Source: Verrucomicrobia bacterium UBA2460 (GTDB lineage Bacteria; Verrucomicrobiota; Verrucomicrobiia; Methylacidiphilales; Verrucolacustridaceae). Taken from it: a DNA stretch of 10,868 nucleotides. The stretch spans positions 553 through 11,420 of the forward strand of contig DDPU01000003.1 of the NCBI GenBank assembly GCA_002342345.1. Direction: 5' to 3'. The position numbers and the translations under genes were made by a program. Under the pieces are notes generated by a model. The model did not search any database. It had not been told where the DNA came from and saw only the letters and a list, made by a program, of their open reading frames with translations. Below, in pieces: positions 1 to 7,414 of this stretch; within the stretch, counting starts at the first letter, position 1, and each line of letters begins with the position of its first letter.

Positions 1-191
1 CGGGGATCCTCCCCCTGGTTGTCGACGGCGGTGATGTCGACAAGGTAGGTCATCCCCTCTTTTTTCAGCGCGGTCATCAGCTCCACAAGCCGCTCCTTGG
101 GAACTTCCCAGGAAGTTTCGCCGCGGAACTCCGGCAGGATTTTGACGGCGGCCACCAGGTCCGCCGAGGAATCGGCCGCGGCCTCGCTCAT
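1..191 (-). CDS. nuoC: NADH-quinone oxidoreductase subunit C (N-terminal part, runs off left edge)
   Basis: The first 63 codons of a protein that continues beyond base 1. The readable start is [16 protein letters not shown], followed by a charged segment and then [13 protein letters not shown], which matches the N-terminal region of the 30-kDa (NuoC) subunit of complex I. NuoC is part of the hydrophilic peripheral arm, next to NuoB and NuoD, on the path of electrons from NADH to quinone. Its ATG overlaps the nuoB stop as ATGA (191-188), so the two are very likely translationally coupled and co-transcribed. No Shine-Dalgarno sequence precedes the start. The short visible length limits certainty about domain completeness; the identification rests on these residues and on nuoB lying immediately upstream. 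Confidence 0.85.
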   Translation of the reverse strand, partial: MSEAAADSSADLVAAVKILPEFRGETSWEVPKERLVELMTALKKEGMTYLVDITAVDNQGEDP

Positions 192-706
192 GCCGCTTGT
201 TTTTGGTTGAGAACCACGCCGCGACTGCGGGCAATTTTGTCCTGCAGCGTCATCAACGCCTCGAGAACCGCCTCCGGACGCGGGGGGCAACCGGAAACAT
301 AAACATCCACAGGGACAAGATGGTCGATCCCCTGCAACACGGCGTAGCTGCGGTACATGCCACCGGTGCTGGCACAGGCCCCCATGGCGATGCACCACTT
401 GGGCTCGGCCATTTGGTCCCAGATCCGCTTGGTGGCCAGTGCCATCTTGTAGGTGACCGTGCCGGCCACGATCATCAGGTCAGACTGCCGGGGAGAAAAC
501 CGCATAACCTCTGCTCCAAATCTGGCGATATCGAAGCGGGAGGAGGCCGATGCCATCAATTCGATGGCGCAGCAGGCTAACCCCATGGGCATGGGCCAGA
601 GGGAGTTTTTTCGCATCCAGTTGACCGCGGCATCCAGGGTGGTGAGGACAATATTGCCTTCCACCTTGGAGTTGTAACCCATTGCTCCCGTGACAGTCCC
701 AGCCAT
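188..706 (-). CDS. nuoB: NADH-quinone oxidoreductase subunit B
   Basis: NuoB carries the terminal iron-sulfur cluster N2 of respiratory complex I, which passes electrons to quinone at the junction of the peripheral and membrane arms. With the ATG at 706 the protein has 172 residues. Cluster N2 ligands are visible as Cys45-Cys46 ([11 protein letters not shown]), Cys111 ([11 protein letters not shown]) and Cys140 ([11 protein letters not shown]). The spacings of 66 and 29 residues equal those of E. coli NuoB (63/64, 129, 158). The frame is open up to a TTG at 754, but the extra N-terminal residues there look unlike the family, so I prefer ATG 706; ATG 682 (MGYNSKVEG) is also possible. nuoC follows with an ATGA overlap. 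nuoA, normally just upstream, is absent: the next gene is divergent. The downstream operon presumably continues past the left edge. Confidence 0.95.
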   Translation of the reverse strand: MAGTVTGAMGYNSKVEGNIVLTTLDAAVNWMRKNSLWPMPMGLACCAIELMASASSRFDIARFGAEVMRFSPRQSDLMIVAGTVTYKMALATKRIWDQMAEPKWCIAMGACASTGGMYRSYAVLQGIDHLVPVDVYVSGCPPRPEAVLEALMTLQDKIARSRGVVLNQKQAA

Positions 707-713
707 GTTTTTC

Positions 714-741
714 AAGCTAGGCGGACTCCCGACGAGGGCAA
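714..741 (-). promoter_or_regulatory. Candidate sigma70-type promoter for nuoB
   Basis: On the minus strand TTGCCC (741-736) and TAGCTT (719-714) are separated by 16 bases, and TAGCTT lies 7 bases before ATG 706. The match to the consensus is only partial (4/6 and 3/6). If used, the transcript would start at or within a base or two of the ATG, giving an essentially leaderless nuoB mRNA and supporting that start over TTG 754. This is inference from spacing only. Confidence 0.22.
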
Positions 742-802
742 GGCTGGCCGGCAAGAATCAGTTACGCTTGACCCCCTTATTAACCCCCTGCATCCAAGCA
801 CG

Positions 803-2104
803 ATGCCGTTCGCAATCATGGATCTCGGAGCCGCTCCCCCCCCATGGATTTTGGCCCCCTTTGTCATCCTTCTGGGGGCCATCGCGGTCGGCCCCCTGCT
901 GACACCGAGACTTTGGCACGATCGTTACCACATTTTCAGCGTCTGCATGTCCGCAATCGTTTTTGTCTACTACCTGGTGGGCAGGCGTGAGGCCGCCCCG
1001 CTCATCCATTCCCTCCAGGAGTACATAAGTTTCATGGCATTGATCGGATCCTTGTTTGTGGTGACCGGAGGCATCCACCTGGGCGTGGCCGGCGAAGCCA
1101 CCCCCTGGAGAAACGTGGTGTTTCTCGCAATGGGCGGGCTGCTCGCCAATCTTCTCGGCACCACGGGCGCGGCGATGCTGTTGATCCGCCCTTGGATCCG
1201 GATGAACCGATACCGGATCACCGGTTTTCACATCGTTTTTTTTATCTTCATTGTTGCCAATGTGGGGGGATGCCTGACGCCGGTGGGTGACCCTCCCCTC
1301 TTTTTGGGATACCTGCGGGGCGTCCCGTTTTTTTGGACCCTCGAACACCTCTGGCCGGACTGGTTGACGGTGGTCGGACTTCTCCTTTTGGTCTTCTATA
1401 TTCTCGACTCTCGGAACTTCCGCAGGGCGCCCCGACCTGTCCGGGAAAAGGAAACCGGCCGGGAAACTTTCCGGCTGGAGGGAGCCCGGAATGCGTGGTT
1501 CGTCGCGGTGATTTTAGGGGCGGTCCTGCTTCGGGGAGCGGGCGCATCCTGGGGAATTCCCGAGGCGATCATGGGCGCGGCGGCATGGTTCTCGCACCGT
1601 TTCACCGATCCGTCTATCCGGGAGCGGAACGAGTTCAGTTTCGACCCCCTCAAGGAGGTCGGGTGGCTGTTTTTTGGCATCTTCGCCACCTTGGTTCCGG
1701 TCATCCACACCCTCAGCGTGCACGCCGGAAGTTTCGGCCACCCCAGCGACCTGCATTATTATTTCATGACCGGCAGTCTTTCCGCGTTCCTCGACAATGC
1801 GCCGACGTACCTCACCTTTCTCACCCTGGCCCTGACCCTGCACCAACCTCCCCTGCATCTCCTCGATCCCCTGGATGTAGCCCGGTTTGCCGCCAGCGAC
1901 CCGCACACCTTGGCCGCGATTTCGCTGGGGGCGGTCTTTTTCGGGGCCTGCACCTACATCGGGAACGGCCCAAATCTTCTCGTGAAATCGATTGCGGATG
2001 CCGCAAAAATCCACACACCATCCTTCTTTGGATACATTCTGCGCTACACCCTGCCCATTCTCCTTCCCATCCTGATCCTGGCCGGATGGCTGTTTGTTCG
2101 CTGA
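803..2104 (+). CDS. Putative ion-transporter superfamily antiporter (CitMHS-like, sodium:proton antiporter type)
   Basis: A 433-aa polytopic inner-membrane protein with about eleven hydrophobic segments spread over its length and a charged cytoplasmic-type linker near residues 202-228. Landmarks are LGTTGAAMLLIRP (118-130), GGCLTPVGDPPLFLGYLRG (155-173), FLDNAPTYLTF (329-339) and GACTYIGNGPNLLVKSIAD (381-399). Paired Thr/Gly/Asn/Pro hairpin motifs of this kind are typical of the ion transporter superfamily, in the group usually annotated as sodium:proton antiporter or putative citrate transporter. The cation or organic-acid substrate cannot be read from sequence. The ATG at 803 has no Shine-Dalgarno; an in-frame ATG at 818 (MDLGAAPPPW) is an equally plausible start. 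It is transcribed divergently from nuoB, so a link to proton or sodium economy is tempting but only inferred. malQ follows after 49 bases in the same direction. Confidence 0.85.
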   Translation: MPFAIMDLGAAPPPWILAPFVILLGAIAVGPLLTPRLWHDRYHIFSVCMSAIVFVYYLVGRREAAPLIHSLQEYISFMALIGSLFVVTGGIHLGVAGEATPWRNVVFLAMGGLLANLLGTTGAAMLLIRPWIRMNRYRITGFHIVFFIFIVANVGGCLTPVGDPPLFLGYLRGVPFFWTLEHLWPDWLTVVGLLLLVFYILDSRNFRRAPRPVREKETGRETFRLEGARNAWFVAVILGAVLLRGAGASWGIPEAIMGAAAWFSHRFTDPSIRERNEFSFDPLKEVGWLFFGIFATLVPVIHTLSVHAGSFGHPSDLHYYFMTGSLSAFLDNAPTYLTFLTLALTLHQPPLHLLDPLDVARFAASDPHTLAAISLGAVFFGACTYIGNGPNLLVKSIADAAKIHTPSFFGYILRYTLPILLPILILAGWLFVR

Positions 2105-2153
2105 TTTCCTCCCTTCCCCGCACTTGCCTTTCCGTTTTTAATTTGTCGCACGC

Positions 2154-3680
2154 ATGAATTTCCCACGGGCCGCCGGCATCCTTCTTCACCCCACCTCCCT
2201 GCCGGGCCGGCATGGTATCGGGGAAATCGGGCCGGAGGCCCACCGCTGGTTGACCCACCTGCACGGCATGTCCCAGCGGCTTTGGCAGGTGCTGCCCCTC
2301 GGGCCCACCGGATACGCCGATTCCCCCTACCAGACCCTATCGACCTTTGCCGGCAACCCCATGCTGATATCCTTCGAATCCCTGCTCGAGGAAGGACTGT
2401 TGCTGGAGAGCGATCTCGGAAATTTTCCCGTGTTTCCTGGGGAACGGGTGGAATACGGGCCTGTCATCGCCGCGCGTGTACCCATACTGGAAAAGGCCGC
2501 CCGCTCCTTCGCCCGCCGTGCCTCTGCCCAACTGAAGGCGGGACTGGCCCGTTTTGAGGAGGAACACCACGCCTGGCTGGACGACTATGCCCTTTTCACC
2601 ACCCTAAAAAAACACCATGGAAACGGTCCCTGGGTGGAATGGCCTTCACCTCTGGTCCGGCGGGAACCGAAAGCCCTTCAGGCGGCGCGCCGGGAACACG
2701 CCACGGGAATCCGCCAGGCCAAAATTCTCCAGTTTCTTTTCTTTCATCAATGGGATGCCCTCCGTCGTGAAGCCCGGGCCCGCGGTGTTTCCATCATTGG
2801 GGATGTACCCATTTTTGTTGCCCACGACAGTGCGGACGTCTGGTGTCGGCCCGATCTTTTTCATCTCGGCCCCGACCGCCACCCCACCGTGGTGGCAGGA
2901 GTTCCCCCGGATTACTTCAGCACAACGGGCCAACGCTGGGGCAACCCGTTGTATCGCTGGGACGCCCATGAGAACGAGGGGTACGCATGGTGGAACTCAC
3001 GCCTCCGCTCCGCTTTTGCCCTTTATGACATCGTTCGGATCGACCATTTCCGCGGTTTTGCGGGATACTGGGAGATCCCCGCCAGCGAACCCACCGCCGT
3101 CCAGGGAAAGTGGGTTGCCGGTCCGGGACGAAGGATCTTTGACGCGGCCCGGGGGGTCCTCGGGGATATGCCCATCATTGCGGAGGATCTCGGCGTGATC
3201 ACCCCGGACGTGGAACAACTCCGGGACGGTCTCGGTTACCCCGGCATGCGCATTCTGCAGTTTGCCTTTGGCGACGATCCCAAGGCCGCTGATTTCCGGC
3301 CGGAAAGTTACCCCAAAAATTGCGTCGTCTACACCGGTACGCATGACAACGACACCACTGTCGGCTGGTATCACAGTGGGCCCGGCAAGGATTCCACGCG
3401 CAGCGCCGAGCAGATCGAGCGGGAGCGCCACAATGTGCGCACCTACCTGCGCTGCGACGGCTCGCAAATCCACTGGGACCTGATCGCCCTTGCCCTACGC
3501 TCCCCCGCGGACACGGCCCTTTACCCCCTGCAGGACGTACTGGGACTGGACTCCTCCAGCCGGATGAACGTACCTGGAAGGGAGAGCGGAAACTGGTCCT
3601 GGCGGTTTTCCTGGGATCAGCTCACTCCGGAAATCGAGCAGAGGTTGGGTCGCCTGACCCGCGAAGCCAACCGCGCCTGA
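2154..3680 (+). CDS. malQ: 4-alpha-glucanotransferase (amylomaltase, GH77)
   Basis: Cytoplasmic disproportionating enzyme that transfers alpha-1,4-glucan segments between maltooligosaccharides or glycogen-derived chains. The 508-aa length is that of the compact bacterial (Thermus-type) amylomaltases. GH77 hallmarks run in order: LLHPTSLPGRHGIGEIG (10-26), LPLGPTGYADSPYQ (47-60), GDVPIFVAHDSADVW (216-230), VAGVPPDYFSTTGQ (247-260), the nucleophile Asp297 in VRIDHFRG, the acid/base Glu344 in IIAEDLGV, and the transition-state Asp398 in GTHDNDT. All three catalytic residues are present, so the enzyme should be active. The ATG at 2154 has no Shine-Dalgarno sequence; a TAATTT hexamer lies 9 bases before it. 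It could share a transcript with the antiporter gene (49-base gap), but no functional link is evident. Its stop is 3 bases from the stop of the convergent gene. Confidence 0.97.
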   Translation: MNFPRAAGILLHPTSLPGRHGIGEIGPEAHRWLTHLHGMSQRLWQVLPLGPTGYADSPYQTLSTFAGNPMLISFESLLEEGLLLESDLGNFPVFPGERVEYGPVIAARVPILEKAARSFARRASAQLKAGLARFEEEHHAWLDDYALFTTLKKHHGNGPWVEWPSPLVRREPKALQAARREHATGIRQAKILQFLFFHQWDALRREARARGVSIIGDVPIFVAHDSADVWCRPDLFHLGPDRHPTVVAGVPPDYFSTTGQRWGNPLYRWDAHENEGYAWWNSRLRSAFALYDIVRIDHFRGFAGYWEIPASEPTAVQGKWVAGPGRRIFDAARGVLGDMPIIAEDLGVITPDVEQLRDGLGYPGMRILQFAFGDDPKAADFRPESYPKNCVVYTGTHDNDTTVGWYHSGPGKDSTRSAEQIERERHNVRTYLRCDGSQIHWDLIALALRSPADTALYPLQDVLGLDSSSRMNVPGRESGNWSWRFSWDQLTPEIEQRLGRLTREANRA

Positions 3681-3683
3681 AGC

Positions 3684-5213
3684 CTATTTGATCCAGCTCG
3701 GGTCCTGAACGACGAACTGGAGCTTGCCCTTGTAAAGGCCAAGTTCACCCAAAAACCTCATCGTTTTTCCCTTCGGCTCAAGCCTCAGGGTATCCTTCAG
3801 GTTTTTGTCGAAGGAATGGAGAGAATAGGTTTTACCATCCACTTCAACTTCGAGAGGTCGGACCTTGGAAAAGGTGGCGTCGACAACGAAAATCTCCCCC
3901 AAGGCCTTGGCCAAATCCTCCGGGGTGGCATCCTTGAGCACCGAGGCGTTTCGGAGCTTTTCACGATCCACCCGATCATAACCAACCTTGAGCGTCTCCT
4001 TGGGCGGCACCGAGCTCCAGGCATGGGATGGAAAGGAGGGAACCCCACCCGCGGCCACCGTGAACTTTGCGACCACCGGAAAGTGATCGCTGGCCCCGCA
4101 GCCAGGCCCGTAGTTGGTCCAGCGCCAGGGAAGCTCCAGCGCACCCTGGGCATTGACGCCGGGAATTCTGATTTGCGTGAAAGTGGCGGGAACATAGTCC
4201 ACCCCCTTGCCATCCCCCAGTCCGCGGCTGACCAGAAGCTGAATGAGGGTCCCCCACTCCCCCCCAAACTCGTCCGAAAAACGCTTTTCCGGTGGCAACT
4301 CAAACCAGAGGTTGTAGAGGTCCGCGCCATCCGATTGGGAAAAGATGCCTGCATCGCCCTGGGAACCAAGGACGTCCTGCAGGGCCGTTTTCGACATGAA
4401 AGGATAGCGCTGCCCCTGGTTGTATTGGGTGTTGAAGTCGCCGCCGATGATGACATCCGCGCGGGGATCTTCCTGGAAAATCTGATTGAGGCGGTCCCGC
4501 AGGGTCTTGGCGTTTCCCAGTCGGACGTTTTCCATGGCCGGATTGCCCGCCCCGCTTTTCCAATGGTTGCCCAGGACAATCACCGGGTGACCGTCCACAT
4601 CCAGCTTGGCTTCCAAAATCCCGCGGGCCCTGTCCGTAGGGTGGGTCTTGTGATCCAGACAAGGAAAACGGGTGAGGATTCCAACCTTGATGGCTGTTTC
4701 ATGCTCTGCGGCGCCGGAAGGAACCTCTCCCACAAGAACCGTATACCCCTTCAGGCCCTCATCCTCCAGGGCCTTGACCAGCCAGGCCTCCACCGGCAAC
4801 CCGCGCATTTCGTCGTTGAGCTCGGTAGTAAGCATTTTTTCGTATGTCGTGCCACCATACTTACCCAAAAACGCGCCCATGTCGGCGACGGTGGTGTCCG
4901 GGGTGTGGTCCGCTTCCAGCTCATTCAGGATCACCACATCGGGACCCGCGCCGTTGTCCACGGATTTCAGAACCCTGCTAATCGTCTTTAATTTCCGCAA
5001 CAGCTTGCCGGGGCCGTAACTATTGGGATCGCCCGGGACCTCGGCGTAATCGTCGTAAGGGGCGATCCGGTCGATATCCATGAGATTCTCGACGTTGTAG
5101 GCCATCACCGTGAAAGTCCGGGCGGTTGAGGCCACGCCGGGGTCCTTTGACCAGACCGGGAAAACAACGGAAAAGCAGAGAAGAAAGATTCCCGGGAAGC
5201 ACCTGAAGGCCAT
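3684..5213 (-). CDS. Secreted endonuclease/exonuclease/phosphatase-family protein with possible C-terminal OB-like domain
   Basis: A 509-aa exported protein. Residues 1-22 form a signal peptide (hydrophobic core GIFLLCFSVVFPVW). Residues about 33-388 are the EEP (DNase I-like) metal-dependent hydrolase fold. Visible active-site positions are Asn40 (MAYNVENL), Glu98 (VILNELE), His217 (LGNHWKSG), Asp259 and Asn261 (IIGGDFNTQ), and Asp376-His377 (GASDHFPV). All are intact, so a phosphodiesterase or nuclease activity on extracellular or periplasmic nucleic acid or another phosphoester is likely; the substrate is not determinable. After a linker, residues 400-509 end in FLGELGLYKGKLQFVVQDPSW, which resembles the strand pattern of OB-fold nucleic-acid-binding domains attached to other secreted nucleases (inference). 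ATG 5213 has no Shine-Dalgarno, and a TAAGAT hexamer lies 6 bases upstream of it. Convergent with malQ, divergent from the WG-repeat gene. Confidence 0.88.
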   Translation of the reverse strand: MAFRCFPGIFLLCFSVVFPVWSKDPGVASTARTFTVMAYNVENLMDIDRIAPYDDYAEVPGDPNSYGPGKLLRKLKTISRVLKSVDNGAGPDVVILNELEADHTPDTTVADMGAFLGKYGGTTYEKMLTTELNDEMRGLPVEAWLVKALEDEGLKGYTVLVGEVPSGAAEHETAIKVGILTRFPCLDHKTHPTDRARGILEAKLDVDGHPVIVLGNHWKSGAGNPAMENVRLGNAKTLRDRLNQIFQEDPRADVIIGGDFNTQYNQGQRYPFMSKTALQDVLGSQGDAGIFSQSDGADLYNLWFELPPEKRFSDEFGGEWGTLIQLLVSRGLGDGKGVDYVPATFTQIRIPGVNAQGALELPWRWTNYGPGCGASDHFPVVAKFTVAAGGVPSFPSHAWSSVPPKETLKVGYDRVDREKLRNASVLKDATPEDLAKALGEIFVVDATFSKVRPLEVEVDGKTYSLHSFDKNLKDTLRLEPKGKTMRFLGELGLYKGKLQFVVQDPSWIK

Positions 5214-5262
5214 GCAGGCATCTTAATCGGCTGGGGGTGGGCAAGGAAACTATTTCAGTCCC

Positions 5263-5290
5263 TTGACGCGTCCACGACCGCTTTTAACCT
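5263..5290 (+). promoter_or_regulatory. Candidate sigma70-type promoter for the WG-repeat/lptE operon
   Basis: TTGACG (5263-5268, 5/6 match to the -35 consensus) is followed after 16 bases by TAACCT (5285-5290, weak -10), 9 bases before the GTG start at 5300. It lies in the 86-base divergent spacer shared with the EEP-family gene. Only the -35 element is convincing. Transcription would begin within a few bases of the start codon. Confidence 0.3.
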
Positions 5291-5299
5291 GACCTGCAG

Positions 5300-7414
5300 G
5301 TGCGGACTTCCCTTATCGCCAGGCATGGTTGGGCGGCTGCTTTTCTTATCTTTTTTTCCGGGGGATGGACTTTTTCGCAATCGGATTCCGGCGTGGACCT
5401 TCGCCCAAAAAAAGCCCTCTGGGGCAGCTACGGTTACGTCAATTCCGCGGGAAAATATGTCCTCGAACCCCAATACGAAAACGCCCTTCCTTTTTCGGAT
5501 TTTCTCGCCGCAGTCAAAAAAGACGGCCGCTGGGGTTATATCAACGGCGAAGGAAAATTCATCATCGAACCCTCCTTCGAGGACGCCTACCTGTTCAGTG
5601 AACAGACCGCCGCCGTCAAACTCGATGGCAAGTGGGGCTTCATCAACCGGGCGGGAAAATTTCTAATTGAGCCGAAGTACGAGGACGCGGCCCTGTTTCG
5701 CCAGGGGCTTGCCGCGGTCAAATGGGACGGGAAATGGGGGTTTGTCTCCAAAACCGGGGAAATGATCGTTCCTCCGCGTTTTCAGCAGGTTTATTTTTTT
5801 CAGGAAGACCGTTGCGGCGCATGGGCGGATGGGAAGTGGGGGTTTATCGACCGCCGGGGAGAGTTCGTAATCCCCCCCAAATATGACGAGGTGCTGGCCT
5901 TTTCCGAGGGACTGGCGGCGGTGAATCTTGGCGGAAAGCTTGAGGGGGAGATTTTTGGGGGCGGAACCTGGCGTTTTGTGAACGCCGAGGGCCGGGAAGT
6001 GATCGCGGAGGCCCTTGTCTCCCACGCCTCCCCCGCGAGCACCGCCACGTCCCGGGTTGGCACCGAGGGGAGACAGGATGCGAAAGCCGAGATTCTCGGC
6101 GTGGAAAACGGGTTTCAATCCGGCAGGGCACGCATCCTTCTTGGCCCCCACATCATGAACGGGGAATCCCGAAACCCCTGTTGGGGATACATCGATGCCA
6201 AAGGAAACTGGTTGGCGGACGGGGCAACCACGATTCCCCTCAATTTTTCGACTTACACACCCGGAGAGGGCTTCACCTTCGAATCCGACCTTCTCGGGAG
6301 CAAGGGTTCCCCCGCCGATGTGCTTCAGACGGCGCGCACCGCGGAAAGCCTGGGGAAGGCCTACGAGCAGATCGAGGCGATCCAGCAGGAGGCAGACGAA
6401 CAATTTGCCGCGGCCGAGCGGGCCGAGGAATTAGGCGACAAGGAAGCCGCCGCCGCGGCACGCCAGCTTGGAAAGGAACGAAAGGAGGAGGCCCTGCGGC
6501 TCCGCAAGGAAACAGAAAAGCGGGGCGGCGACTCCAATGCCAACTCCCTGAAGTACTTTGAGCAGGCCTTGAAAATTTACCAGGATTTCGCGAAGGAAAA
6601 CCCCGATGATTTCCGCAAAAACGAGGCTCAGTACAAGGCCGGAGAAATGCTGGAGCAGTTGGCCCGCTACTGGGATGCCTACGAGGCCTACAAAAAAATG
6701 GTCGAGGAGTCATCCGCGAATCAGTACTGGGATCTGGCCATCGAAAGAATGTATGCCATCGGCAACGTTTTTCTCGCAGGCCAGCCACAAATGCTTTGGA
6801 AGATTCCCATGCCGGCCGACATGAACAAGGTTGTCAAAATTTATGAAACCATCATCCGGGTCGCCCCGTTTGGCCCCTACGCACCACTCGCCACTTTCTC
6901 CTGCGGCCTGGCCCGGGAAAGGCAGAAAAAATGGCCGGAAGCCGTCAAGTTTTATGAGGATGTCCTCGATAAATATCCGAAAAACGACCTGATCGACGAC
7001 GCCCAGTATCAGATCGGCTATGTCTGGATGAAGGCCGCGCGGGAGCCCGGTTACGACCAAACCGCGGCTCAAAAGGGCATTGAGGCGTTTCAGGATTACC
7101 TCGCCCGGTTCAAACGCAGCGACAAGACGGAACAGGCCGCCGAAAACATCGAGGTTCTCAAGCAGAAACTCAGCGGAGGCACGCTTTCGGTGGCCCGTTT
7201 TTACGAAAAATCCGGCAACTATCCCGCTGCTGTTTTTTATTACAAGGACGTGATCAGTCAAAACCCCAATTCATCCCACAGGAAGGAGGCCGAAGAAAAA
7301 ATCAGGGTCCTGGAAAGCCTCATTTCCGAGGCAAAACGTCAATCCACCCCGCCGGACCGCTCGAAGATCAGTTTGCGGCAGAACCCTGAACCCCGTAATC
7401 TGCCGCCTCCATGA
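5300..7414 (+). CDS. Exported WG-repeat protein with C-terminal BamD-like TPR region
   Basis: A 704-aa exported protein. A signal peptide (hydrophobic AAAFLIFFSGGW, cleavage probably near residue 26) lacks a lipobox cysteine. Residues 44-213 are five back-to-back WG repeats of exactly 34 residues, each starting WGF/Y-I and ending in DGK or a variant. Degenerate copies follow at 224 (TWRFVNAEG) and 295 (WGYIDAKG). Residues 337-410 are charged and Ala/Glu/Lys-rich, probably coiled coil. Residues about 412-680 are TPR-like helices. The stretch SVARFYEKSGNYPAAVFYY (630-648) resembles BamD, the lipoprotein that helps BamA fold outer-membrane proteins. The next gene, lptE, starts inside its stop codon (ATGA), so the two are co-translated and an outer-membrane biogenesis role is likely. 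The start is GTG at 5300; the nearby ATG at 5325 is in another frame. It could instead be a generic TPR scaffold. Confidence 0.8.
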   Translation: MRTSLIARHGWAAAFLIFFSGGWTFSQSDSGVDLRPKKALWGSYGYVNSAGKYVLEPQYENALPFSDFLAAVKKDGRWGYINGEGKFIIEPSFEDAYLFSEQTAAVKLDGKWGFINRAGKFLIEPKYEDAALFRQGLAAVKWDGKWGFVSKTGEMIVPPRFQQVYFFQEDRCGAWADGKWGFIDRRGEFVIPPKYDEVLAFSEGLAAVNLGGKLEGEIFGGGTWRFVNAEGREVIAEALVSHASPASTATSRVGTEGRQDAKAEILGVENGFQSGRARILLGPHIMNGESRNPCWGYIDAKGNWLADGATTIPLNFSTYTPGEGFTFESDLLGSKGSPADVLQTARTAESLGKAYEQIEAIQQEADEQFAAAERAEELGDKEAAAAARQLGKERKEEALRLRKETEKRGGDSNANSLKYFEQALKIYQDFAKENPDDFRKNEAQYKAGEMLEQLARYWDAYEAYKKMVEESSANQYWDLAIERMYAIGNVFLAGQPQMLWKIPMPADMNKVVKIYETIIRVAPFGPYAPLATFSCGLARERQKKWPEAVKFYEDVLDKYPKNDLIDDAQYQIGYVWMKAAREPGYDQTAAQKGIEAFQDYLARFKRSDKTEQAAENIEVLKQKLSGGTLSVARFYEKSGNYPAAVFYYKDVISQNPNSSHRKEAEEKIRVLESLISEAKRQSTPPDRSKISLRQNPEPRNLPPP
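5429..5938 (+). repeat. Five tandem 102-bp units encoding WG repeats
   Basis: Within the WG-repeat gene the units begin at residues 44, 78, 112, 146 and 180, each 34 codons long with no insertions. The shared pattern is W-G-F-I, then a G-K/E turn, a strand ending in E/P-P, a Y/F-E-D stretch, and F..G.AAVK.DGK. The first unit has Tyr44 in place of the Trp. DNA identity between units is imperfect, so this is an old protein-level repeat rather than a recent duplication. WG repeats are known beta-rich modules without a catalytic role. Confidence 0.9.

Noticed and set aside
707..754. TTG 754 as the nuoB start
   Set aside because: It adds an atypical leader with no ribosome binding site. ATG 706 is closer to the family N-terminus and has a promoter-like spacing.
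758..1348. A 196-codon minus-strand frame opposite the transporter start, which could have been a gene upstream of nuoB
   Set aside because: It is hydrophilic and low-complexity (His/Gln/Asp/Gly), unlike the small membrane protein NuoA, and is antisense to conserved transporter motifs.
1333..2157. A 274-codon plus-strand frame overlapping the transporter gene
   Set aside because: Out-of-frame reading of the transporter: Pro/Arg/Gly/His-rich with no recognisable domain.
3816..4991. A 391-codon open frame on the plus strand opposite the EEP gene
   Set aside because: It mirrors a confidently identified gene, shows no family motifs, and its His/Arg/Gly/Val-rich composition is typical of antisense frames in GC-rich DNA.
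5325..5666. ATG 5325 as the start of a separate 113-codon gene
   Set aside because: It lies in another frame inside the WG-repeat gene, and its product is Arg/Ser/Pro-rich without motifs.
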